This document shows positions 1-5,980 of a stretch of 11,745 nt of DNA, in pieces. Under the pieces are notes generated by a model that saw nothing but the letters and a program-made list of their open reading frames with translations, ran no database searches and was not told where the DNA came from. This stretch comes from JBDLID01 sp039715055. Its GTDB lineage: Bacteria > Desulfobacterota > Desulfobulbia > Desulfobulbales > Desulfocapsaceae. Position 1 is the first letter of the stretch; each line of letters opens with the position of its first letter. Location: positions 1 to 11,745 of the forward strand of contig JBDLID010000097.1 of the NCBI GenBank assembly GCA_039715055.1, in the 5' to 3' direction. The translations under genes were made by a program, and so were the position numbers.

Positions 1-184
1 TTCTGGCTCATATCTGGCTTTTTTACCACAGGCTTTCACCTGTTGCGAAGACCGCGGCAAACTAACCCAACCTCAGGGCCTTGTCAATTAAAAGATAGGC
101 CATTTTAGAAAATAATTGGGGTGGTTGGCTAAAAGCCTTAGAGGACTTGAAAATACAATGTGAAGTGGGGGGCTGGTGCCGCCA
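1..184. other. Non-coding left edge
   Basis: No open frame here has a plausible start, ribosome-binding site or family resemblance. The stretch lies downstream of the minus-strand TSUP gene, which stops at 185-187. I looked for its terminator and found only a 4-bp stem (GGCT/AGCC around position 130), too weak to call. Confidence 0.5.
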
Positions 185-1078
185 CTACAGGGAGAGGAGA
201 AAGCCGGAAATGTAGCTGATGGCAATGAAGAAAATGATGGTGCAGAGGATAAGTTTGATACCTCTCGCGGGCAGAAAGCGCTGGCAGGCCGCACCCGCAA
301 AAATTCCAACGGCACCTCCAATGCCAAAAAGGGCTCCCAGTAGATAGTCCGGGGCGACAGAGGTCCCGGTGGGACTCATAGCCAGGAATTGAAAAAAGGC
401 CACGCCGCTAACAGAGGCAGCCAGGGTACCGGTGAGGCAGGCGCCGGCAACGGCATGAACAGGCAGTTTGAAGATTGAGACCAGAAATGGGGCAATAATG
501 GCACCGCCGCCGATACCATATATACCGCCAATGAGGCCTACTATCAGGCTGAGAAGAAGTATGGAGTGAGTAGGTGCGGAGAACTGCTTGCTTTCATATT
601 GGAACTCAACCCGCTGTAGGGTCATTGCCGCTTCTCTAACCGACGGGAATGGGCGGTCCGCTTTGGAACCACTTTTGCTTTTTTTCGTCAGGAGGTCGAG
701 CAGGAGTTTTGTGCCGATGTAGAGCAGCACAAGGCCGGCAAAAAATTTAAAGATCGTCGGGTCGGGAAGAAGGTGGATGCGGGCAAGGGAACCGAGAAAG
801 ACCCCGGGCAGGGTGCCGATGATAATCAGCCAGGTCAGCGGCCAGATCATACGCTGTTCGCGGATGAACCGGAAGACTCCGCCCGGAATGGCGATGATGT
901 TGAAAAGGTGGTTGGTGCCGCTTACCGACGGGCTGGTAAAGCCGAGGATGGAGACCTGGAACGGGAGCAGCAGAAAGGCACCAGAGACACCCGCCATTGA
1001 GGTGAAAAAAGAGACGACCGCCGCAACAAGCGGCGGCACAAAGGGGGAGATGTTGATGTCGGCTACCGGAAAATACAT
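185..1078 (-). CDS. TSUP (TauE/SafE) family membrane transporter
   Basis: This 297-aa polytopic inner-membrane protein belongs to the TSUP/TauE/SafE family, whose members export or import small sulfur- or carbon-containing anions such as sulfite or sulfonates. Hydrophobic segments lie at about residues 12-45, 58-70, 78-98, 108-130, 170-202, 207-232, 245-265 and 273-296, giving the usual two-half layout. The family's glycine-rich repeats are visible as GVSGAFLLLPF (30-40) and YGIGGGAIIAPFLV (187-200). A polar cytoplasmic linker (131-168) joins the halves, and the length is slightly above the usual 250-270 aa because of it. The ATG at 1078 has a strong AAGGAGG ribosome-binding site 6 nt upstream. 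It starts 45 bp after the PC4-like gene on the same strand, so the two are probably co-transcribed. The substrate cannot be read from the sequence; sulfite or another sulfur anion is only a guess suited to an anaerobic sulfur metabolizer. Confidence 0.88.
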   Translation of the reverse strand: MYFPVADINISPFVPPLVAAVVSFFTSMAGVSGAFLLLPFQVSILGFTSPSVSGTNHLFNIIAIPGGVFRFIREQRMIWPLTWLIIIGTLPGVFLGSLARIHLLPDPTIFKFFAGLVLLYIGTKLLLDLLTKKSKSGSKADRPFPSVREAAMTLQRVEFQYESKQFSAPTHSILLLSLIVGLIGGIYGIGGGAIIAPFLVSIFKLPVHAVAGACLTGTLAASVSGVAFFQFLAMSPTGTSVAPDYLLGALFGIGGAVGIFAGAACQRFLPARGIKLILCTIIFFIAISYISGFLLSL

Positions 1079-1123
1079 GGTTGCCTCCTTTGTCTTCCCG
1101 TCAGTCGGTTGAAGGTGCTGTTA

Positions 1124-1405
1124 TTACTTGATCCACTTCGAGAGGGCCGTGACCAGTTTTTCAGCCTGGGCCGGGCTTGAGATATTGAATTTGGATTTGG
1201 GCATATAGACGCCGTTTCGTTTCTGGTAACGGCGGATGGTGTACATCTCTTTTTTGTACTCTCCCTTGGCCTTGTCCCAGTTTTGATAGCGAAAGAGGAT
1301 GGTGGTCCATGCCCCCTTGGAGAGAATTTCCTTGTCCAGTTCCTTGACGAGAAGGACACCGTCTTCTTCGTAATTGATGGTTATATCGTTGACTTCGCTG
1401 CTCAT
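1124..1405 (-). CDS. Small PC4-like putative single-strand nucleic-acid-binding protein
   Basis: This 93-aa protein has no clear product name. From about residue 16 it shows strands resembling the PC4/YdbC fold: a segment ending in GAWTTILFRYQNWD (31-44), a basic aromatic strand MYTIRRYQKRNGVYMPK (54-70), then a helix AQAEKLVTALSKWIK (79-93). This matches the order of the bacterial PC4 domain (strands, a Tyr/Trp strand, a Lys-rich 'pkskf' turn, a C-terminal helix). PC4 proteins bind single-stranded DNA or RNA and act as transcription cofactors. The assignment is by pattern only and tentative. The gene ends in a double TAA (1121-1126). An in-frame ATG at 1471 would add 22 residues. I prefer 1405 because the extra segment has low complexity (Lys/Thr-rich) and its AGGTGA lies only 1 nt from that ATG, although the site before 1405 is also weak. 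It lies between the clpB terminator and the TSUP gene. Confidence 0.6.
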   Translation of the reverse strand: MSSEVNDITINYEEDGVLLVKELDKEILSKGAWTTILFRYQNWDKAKGEYKKEMYTIRRYQKRNGVYMPKSKFNISSPAQAEKLVTALSKWIK

Positions 1406-1480
1406 AATATTTGTAAAAGTTGTGTGTTTATCTGTGGTTGTTTCTTTGCTGCTTTGTGCAAAGAAAACCATATCACCTGG

Positions 1481-1520
1481 AAAAAAGAAAGGGGAAAGCC
1501 GGACTATATGGCTTTCCCCT
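1481..1520 (-). terminator. Intrinsic terminator of clpB
   Basis: An inverted repeat pairs 1490-1500 with 1510-1520 (11 bp, AGGGGAAAGCC with its exact complement) around a 9-nt loop. Read on the minus strand it is followed by TTTCTTTTTT. It begins 14 bases past the clpB stop codon, as expected for a rho-independent terminator. It also implies that the PC4-like and TSUP genes need their own promoter between about 1406 and 1480, or depend on readthrough. Confidence 0.88.
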
Positions 1521-1534
1521 CAAGTTTGTGCGGA

Positions 1535-4123
1535 TTAATTGAATGTGAGGCGATCGTTTTCAAGGTTGACGCTGATGGTTGATCCTTCCGGGAATTTTCC
1601 TTCCAGGATCTCCATCGCCAGCGGATCTTCCAGATAGCGCTGGATCGCCCGCTTCAATGGCCGGGCGCCAAACAGCGGATTATAGCCCCGGGTCACCATG
1701 AGGTTTTTGGCCTCCTCGCTGATGTTAAGTGTTAATTTTTTCTCACCGAGTCTCTGGTTTAGCCTCGTCAGCTGGATTTTAATGATTTTGGCCAGATCGG
1801 CTTCGCTGAGAGCGTGGAAGATAATGGTCTCGTCAATACGGTTGAGGAATTCAGGTTTGAAACGCTGGTGAAGTGTTTCCTCAATCTGCTCCTCAATGGC
1901 ATTGCTGTCGGCATGTGCCTCCGTCATCTTCATGATCAGGTCGCTGCCCAGGTTGGAGGTCATGATGAGGATGGTGTTCTTGAAGTCAACGGTGCGTCCC
2001 TTGCCGTCCGTCATGCGTCCGTCATCTAAGGCCTGGAGGAGGACATTGAAGATATCCGGGTGGGCCTTTTCAATTTCGTCGAGCAGGATCACCGAGTAAG
2101 GACGGCGGCGAACCGCCTCGGTCAGATAGCCTCCCTGGTCATAACCGACATAACCGGGAGGGGCACCGATGAGCCTGGCCACGGAATGTTTCTCCATGAA
2201 CTCCGACATGTCGATGCGGATCATGGCCTGCTCCGAGTCAAAGAGAAAGTCTGCAAGTGTTCGCGCAAGTTCCGTCTTGCCGACCCCGGTCGGGCCGAGG
2301 AAAATAAACGATCCGAGAGGGCGGTCAGGGTCCTGCAGTCCTGCTCTGGCCCGGCGAACAGCATTTGCGACAGCGGTGATGGCCTCCTCCTGTCCGATCA
2401 CTCTTTTTTTCAGTGCGGATTCGGCATGAACCAGTTTGTCCTTTTCGCCTTCAAGGAGCTTATCCACGGGAATTGATGTCCACTTGGCCACAACGGCAGC
2501 AACGTCTTCGGCGCTCACCTCTTCCTTGAGCATCTGGCTGCCCTGCTGGATCTCCTGGAGCTTTTGGTTTCTGTCTTCCAGCTGCTTCTCAAGTTCGACT
2601 ATTTTGCCGTAGCGGATTTCAGCGACTTTGCTGAGCTCTCCGGCTCGTTCCAGCCGCTGTTCCTCCATGTGTGCCTTGTCGATTTCCTCTTTTGCTGAGC
2701 GAATCTCATCAATCACGTCACGCTCAACAGACCATTGGGCCTTGAGCCCGTTGAGTTCGTCGCCCAGTTCGGCAAGCCGTCTTGAAACTTCGTCAAACTG
2801 GTCTTTTGAGGCCTGGTCGTTCTCCTTTTTCAGTGCCTCGAGTTCGATCTCGAGCTTGATTTTCTGACGTTCCAGCTGGTCGATTTCCGTGGGCATTGAG
2901 TCGATCTCAATTCTCAGCTTTGAGGCGGCTTCATCAATGAGGTCGATGGCCTTGTCCGGCAGGAAGCGGTCGGTGATGTAGCGGTTTGAAAGCGTTACCG
3001 CGGCAACAGTTGCCGAGTCCTTGATGCGGACGCCGTGGTGGACCTCGTATTTTTCCTTGATGCCGCGAAGGATGGCGATGGTGTCCTCTTCGCTGGGTTC
3101 CTGGACCAGCACCGGCTGGAAACGTCGCTCGAGGGCGGCGTCTTTTTCTATATATTTGCGGTACTCGTCAATGGTGGTGGCACCGACGCAGTGCAGCTCG
3201 CCACGTGCCAGGGCGGGCTTGAGCATGTTGGAGGCATCCATCGATCCCTCTGCTGCCCCGGCTCCAACCAGGGTGTGGATTTCATCGATAAAGAGAATGA
3301 TCTCTCCGGCGCGTTCTTCCACCTCTTTGAGTACCGCTTTGAGGCGATCCTCGAACTCACCGCGGTACTTGGCACCGGCGATCAGGGCGCCAAGGTCAAG
3401 GGCGAGGACCTGCTTGTTTTCAAGGGTTGCCGGGATGTCACCGTTGACAATCCGCTGTGCCAGCCCTTCTGCAATAGCGGTTTTGCCCACGCCGGGTTCA
3501 CCGATGAGGATCGGATTGTTTTTGGTTCGCCGGGAAAGGACCTGGACGATACGGCGGATCTCCTCATCGCGGCCGATCACCGGGTCGAGTTTGCCCTGTC
3601 TGGCGACATCGGTCAGGTTGCGGGCATATTTTTCCAGGGCCTGGTATTTGTCTTCCGGGTAGGGGTCACTGACCCGTTGACTTCCTCGCACCGAGCTCAA
3701 CCCCTGGAGGAAGTTTTCCTCACTGACACCAAGGCGGATGAGCATTCTGGCTGCTTCGGACTTGGGGCTGCGCAGGATGGTGAGAAAGAGATGTTCCTGG
3801 CTGACATAGTCATCCTGCATCTGGTCGGCAACGGCCAGCGCCTGGTCGAGTACGGCTCTCAGTTCATTTGAGGCGTATGCCTGTCCGGCACCGCCACCGG
3901 TCACTTTTGGAATTGACTCGATCAGTTTGTTCGTCTCCATGAGAACCATGGACGGGTCAGCACCAATTTTCTGCAGGATGGGAACCACGATGCCTTCCGG
4001 CTCTTCGAGCAGGGCCTTGAGCAGGTGCTGGGCGTGGATCTCCTGGTTGGAGTTGTTCTGGGCTATCTGCTGGGCGGCCTGGACGGCCTCCTGGGACTTG
4101 ATGGTGAACTTGTCAAACTGCAT
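1535..4123 (-). CDS. clpB: ATP-dependent chaperone ClpB
   Basis: The 862-aa product is a full-length ClpB, the hexameric cytoplasmic AAA+ disaggregase that threads aggregated proteins through its pore together with DnaK/DnaJ/GrpE. Domains in order: Clp N-domain repeats (1-150); first AAA+ module with Walker A GEPGVGKT (208-215), pore loop around Y253, Walker B ILFIDE (276-281) and arginine finger RRF (333-335); a long coiled-coil middle domain (about 410-530), which separates ClpB from ClpA/ClpC; second AAA+ module with Walker A GPTGVGKT (610-617), pore loop GYVGYDQGG (657-665) and Walker B VILLDE (678-683); and a C-terminal D2-small domain. No ClpP-binding IGF/L loop is seen, in line with a non-proteolytic role. 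The ATG at 4123 has an AGGAGG site at proper spacing. All key residues are intact. Confidence 0.98.
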   Translation of the reverse strand: MQFDKFTIKSQEAVQAAQQIAQNNSNQEIHAQHLLKALLEEPEGIVVPILQKIGADPSMVLMETNKLIESIPKVTGGGAGQAYASNELRAVLDQALAVADQMQDDYVSQEHLFLTILRSPKSEAARMLIRLGVSEENFLQGLSSVRGSQRVSDPYPEDKYQALEKYARNLTDVARQGKLDPVIGRDEEIRRIVQVLSRRTKNNPILIGEPGVGKTAIAEGLAQRIVNGDIPATLENKQVLALDLGALIAGAKYRGEFEDRLKAVLKEVEERAGEIILFIDEIHTLVGAGAAEGSMDASNMLKPALARGELHCVGATTIDEYRKYIEKDAALERRFQPVLVQEPSEEDTIAILRGIKEKYEVHHGVRIKDSATVAAVTLSNRYITDRFLPDKAIDLIDEAASKLRIEIDSMPTEIDQLERQKIKLEIELEALKKENDQASKDQFDEVSRRLAELGDELNGLKAQWSVERDVIDEIRSAKEEIDKAHMEEQRLERAGELSKVAEIRYGKIVELEKQLEDRNQKLQEIQQGSQMLKEEVSAEDVAAVVAKWTSIPVDKLLEGEKDKLVHAESALKKRVIGQEEAITAVANAVRRARAGLQDPDRPLGSFIFLGPTGVGKTELARTLADFLFDSEQAMIRIDMSEFMEKHSVARLIGAPPGYVGYDQGGYLTEAVRRRPYSVILLDEIEKAHPDIFNVLLQALDDGRMTDGKGRTVDFKNTILIMTSNLGSDLIMKMTEAHADSNAIEEQIEETLHQRFKPEFLNRIDETIIFHALSEADLAKIIKIQLTRLNQRLGEKKLTLNISEEAKNLMVTRGYNPLFGARPLKRAIQRYLEDPLAMEILEGKFPEGSTISVNLENDRLTFN

Positions 4124-4152
4124 ACTTCCTCCTGTTCTTGAAAGGGAGCTAT

Positions 4153-4158
4153 ATTATA
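4153..4158 (-). promoter_or_regulatory. Possible -10 element of clpB
   Basis: The minus strand reads TATAAT, a perfect -10 hexamer, 29 nt before the clpB start codon. No good -35 box lies 16-18 nt further upstream. I found no convincing heat-shock promoter (CTTGAA with CCCCAT) and no CIRCE repeat. The call rests on one hexamer only. Confidence 0.3.
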
Positions 4159-4250
4159 AAGCGACCGGGGCCGCATTATTCTTTTGTGCAGTTACAAGTT
4201 AAGGTCGGGGATGGGTGCTGTCAAGATATGGCAGGAAAATTGCATAGTAC

Positions 4251-4291
4251 AAAAAAGGTCCCGCTGGAGTTCAACTCCAGCGGGACCTTTT
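4251..4291 (-). terminator. Intrinsic terminator of the HesB-like gene
   Basis: A perfect 19-bp inverted repeat pairs 4253-4271 with 4273-4291, leaving one central base (in practice a 3-5 nt loop). The core stem is GGTCCCGCTGGAG. On the minus strand it is followed by six T residues and starts 23 bases after the stop codon of the HesB-like gene. The plus strand also ends in TTTT, so it could act in both directions. It insulates clpB from the upstream gene. Confidence 0.93.
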
Positions 4292-4314
4292 GGGCGAGTG
4301 AAAAAGTCTCTATA

Positions 4315-4656
4315 TCAGCCGCATCCGCCGGACCCGCAGGAGCCGGAGCTGCATCCGCCACCGCCCCCGATGGGGTTGCTGGAGGTGATGCCGAATCCGG
4401 AGCGTGGCCCGGCGTCGACATACTCGACGTTGATATTGCCGCAGGTCCTCATCAGTCCTTCCTCGACGAGAAATTTGAGGCCATTTTCATCATAAACCTT
4501 GTCGTTATCTTTTGGCTCATCCAGAGCCAAGCCCAGTGAGGGGCCAGCTCAGCCACCCTGCATCAGGGCAATACGAAGAGCTGAATCGATATTATTTTGA
4601 TCAAGGTACTCCTTGAGTTTATCCACTGCCTGGTCTGTGACCGCGAAATCTGACAT
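4315..4656 (-). CDS. HesB/IscA-like protein with in-frame UGA (probable selenoprotein)
   Basis: If the UGA at codon 36 (4549-4551) is read as selenocysteine, the product is 113 aa. The start is an ATG with an excellent AAGGAGGTG site 5 nt upstream. Residues 26-44 read SALRIALMQGG-U-AGPSLGLAL, collinear with the A-type iron-sulfur carrier segment where IscA and ErpA have SGCSGM. The UGA therefore replaces the first of the three cluster-binding cysteines. Other cysteines are C72 and a tail with C102, C107 and C112, in place of the classical CGC motif. After the UGA the frame continues with family-like sequence (ALDEPKDNDKVYDENGLKFL) to a TAG/TAA-type stop at 4315-4317. The pattern argues for recoding rather than a pseudogene. 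Sec-containing HesB-like proteins are known from selenoprotein surveys of deltaproteobacteria. The role is probably iron-sulfur cluster or metal/redox handling, inferred from family. A start at the TTG at 4530 would give a spurious 71-aa fragment. Confidence 0.88.
4512..4530 (-). promoter_or_regulatory. Putative bacterial SECIS hairpin
   Basis: On the minus strand TTGGCTC (4530-4524) pairs perfectly with GAGCCAA (4518-4512), a 7-bp stem around the loop TGGAT. The loop begins 25 nt after the UGA codon and has G as its second base. Bacterial SECIS elements are stem-loops inside the coding region just after the UGA, with a G at the start of a small apical loop; SelB binds them to deliver Sec-tRNA. 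Shape and distance fit. No folding program was run. Confidence 0.7.
4549..4551 (-). other. Selenocysteine UGA codon (codon 36)
   Basis: The minus strand reads GGC TGA GCT in the frame of the HesB-like gene. The residue aligns with the first cysteine of the A-type carrier C-x(n)-CGC motif. A strong start site lies upstream and conserved-looking coding sequence lies on both sides. Confidence 0.85.
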
Positions 4657-4661
4657 TGTTA

Positions 4662-4670
4662 CACCTCCTT
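4662..4670 (-). promoter_or_regulatory. Ribosome-binding site fixing the HesB-like start
   Basis: The minus strand reads AAGGAGGTG, a nearly complete anti-16S match, 5 nt before the ATG at 4656. It is one of the strongest sites in the window and shows that translation begins well upstream of the in-frame UGA. Confidence 0.9.
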
Positions 4671-4691
4671 CAGGGGTAATAAAACTATATC

Positions 4692-4708
4692 CCTAGAGAG
4701 CATCTAGG
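4692..4708. repeat. Short inverted repeat in the leader of the HesB-like gene
   Basis: CCTAGA and TCTAGG form a 6-5-6 inverted repeat 36-52 bases upstream of the HesB-like start. It could be an operator half-site pair or a small leader hairpin. It does not match an IscR or Fur site that I can recognise. Confidence 0.4.
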
Positions 4709-4773
4709 TAAAATAAGTACGCTATCTGAATGTAATAAAGAATAAAAAATACACTTAAAACATATTGACAGAC

Positions 4774-4785
4774 ATGATATATCAT
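4774..4785. repeat. 12-bp perfect palindrome in the divergent intergenic region
   Basis: ATGATATATCAT is its own reverse complement and lies between the divergent HesB-like and phosphofructokinase genes (118 and 107 bases from their starts). The half-site TGAT/ATCA recalls FNR/CRP-family sites, but the 2-nt spacer is too short for those. Its position would let one regulator affect both genes; that is inference. Confidence 0.35.
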
Positions 4786-4881
4786 AAGGAGTCAGCCTGA
4801 AAAGTCAATCAACTAGTTTAATTCTTTTTACTGTTAGCAGAGACCTGTTTCAAGCCGATGGCAACGCTATCCTAACACAAT

Positions 4882-4889
4882 GAGGGAAG
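4882..4889 (+). promoter_or_regulatory. Ribosome-binding site deciding the phosphofructokinase GTG start
   Basis: GAGGGAAG precedes the GTG at 4892; the GAGG core is 6 nt away. The alternative ATG at 4880 overlaps this site and has no purine-rich motif of its own upstream. Confidence 0.65.
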
Positions 4890-4891
4890 TA

Positions 4892-5980
4892 GTGAAAAAG
4901 ATTATAATTTCAACCGGCGGTGGTGATGCCCCGGGACTCAATGCGGTTATTTATTCTGTTGTTCATGCCTGCTATCGCAGGGGGTGGGAGGTCTACGGCA
5001 GCCGCAGCGGTTACAAAGGCCTTCTCGATCTTGATGAAATGGTGCGTCTCCATATCGAAGATGTTGAGGAAATTTATTCAACCGGCGGCACGATCTTGGG
5101 CTCAACCAATAAGGGCAACCCCTTTTCCACCCCGGTAGAAAACCTTGCCGGAGAGGTCCAGGTTGTCGATGTCTCTGGGAAAATTTTCAATAACTTCAAT
5201 AGAATGGGGTTTGACTGCCATATTGCCATTGGCGGGGACGGCAGCCTTGAAATTGCCCATCGATTTTCGCAAATGGGTATGCCGGTGATCGGTGTGCCTA
5301 AAACAATCGATAATGATCTTTCGGCAACCGACAGGACATTTGGCTTTGATACCGCTGTCTCAACCGCCACTGAAGCCCTGGATAAACTCCATTCAACCGC
5401 TAAATCCCATGACCGGGTTATGGTGGTGGAGGTGATGGGCAGGGATTCCGGCTGGATTGCTCTCTATTCCGGGATTTCAGGCGGGGCCGATGCCATATTG
5501 ATTCCGGAAATTCCTTTTGATATGAGTGTAGTCTGTGAAAAAATTTCAGACAATGAACTGCATGAAAAGGATTATTCCATTGTTGTTGTTGCCGAAGGAG
5601 CCACCTCCAAAGGCGGCACTGTGATTGATAAGGGTAAAGGGGAGCTTGGCAGAGAAGAGGTTGTTCTTGGCGGTGTTGGCGAGTGGGTGGCCAGTGAGAT
5701 CAGAAAATGCACCGGTAAAGATACCCGTTCCCTTGTTCTCGGACACCTGCAGCGCGGAGGTTCACCCACCACCTTTGACCGGTTACTGGCCCTGCGTTTT
5801 GGAGCTGCTGCCGTAAGAATGGTTGAGGAGGAAAAATTCGGCCACATGGTCGCCCTGGTCTCGTCCCATATGGATGCAGTTCCGTTGGAGGACGCTATCC
5901 AATCACGAAAAAAAGTTGACCTGAACAGCGACAAGGTATTCACAGCCCGTGAAATAGGTATCTGTCTGGGAGATGAGTGA
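4892..5980 (+). CDS. pfkA: 6-phosphofructokinase, mixed ATP/PPi-type signature
   Basis: This enzyme phosphorylates fructose 6-phosphate to fructose 1,6-bisphosphate in glycolysis. I choose the GTG at 4892 (362 aa) over the ATG at 4880: GAGG at 4882-4885 sits 6 nt before the GTG, the ATG has no site, and the protein then begins MKKIIISTGGGDAPGLN, as the family normally does. Numbered from the GTG, visible motifs are GGGDAPGLN (9-17), AIGGDGS (112-118), PKTIDNDL (136-143) with the catalytic aspartate at 140, MGRDSGWIA (182-190) and HLQRGGSP (285-292). Gly at the 'GGDG' position is typical of ATP users, while Lys in PKTIDND is typical of PPi users and of group III enzymes, so the phosphoryl donor is uncertain; Gly favours ATP. 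The gene overlaps the glycosylase gene by 4 bases. Confidence 0.94.
   Translation: MKKIIISTGGGDAPGLNAVIYSVVHACYRRGWEVYGSRSGYKGLLDLDEMVRLHIEDVEEIYSTGGTILGSTNKGNPFSTPVENLAGEVQVVDVSGKIFNNFNRMGFDCHIAIGGDGSLEIAHRFSQMGMPVIGVPKTIDNDLSATDRTFGFDTAVSTATEALDKLHSTAKSHDRVMVVEVMGRDSGWIALYSGISGGADAILIPEIPFDMSVVCEKISDNELHEKDYSIVVVAEGATSKGGTVIDKGKGELGREEVVLGGVGEWVASEIRKCTGKDTRSLVLGHLQRGGSPTTFDRLLALRFGAAAVRMVEEEKFGHMVALVSSHMDAVPLEDAIQSRKKVDLNSDKVFTAREIGICLGDE

Noticed and set aside
3035..3871. A 278-aa plus-strand open frame inside clpB
   Set aside because: It lies opposite an intact, highly conserved gene, has no family resemblance, and is a by-product of codon bias on the other strand.
4124..4252. Heat-shock (sigma-32) promoter or CIRCE element upstream of clpB
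   Set aside because: CTTGTAA and a GGCCCCGG run are present on the minus strand, but the spacing of about 21 nt is too long, and no TTAGCACTC/GAGTGCTAA repeat is found.
4315..4530. A 71-aa protein starting at the TTG codon at 4530
   Set aside because: It has no ribosome-binding site at that start, and it is the C-terminal part of the UGA-containing gene that begins at 4656.
4774..4785. FNR/CRP-type binding site
   Set aside because: The TGAT and ATCA halves are separated by 2 nt rather than the required 4 to 6.
4765..4790. Sigma-70 promoter for phosphofructokinase with TTGACA at 4765-4770
   Set aside because: No acceptable -10 hexamer lies 16-18 nt downstream; the nearest AT-rich hexamer (TATCAT) is only 9 nt away.
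5978..5980. A second selenocysteine UGA at the end of the phosphofructokinase gene
   Set aside because: The frame after this TGA has no family resemblance, and the kinase is already full length.
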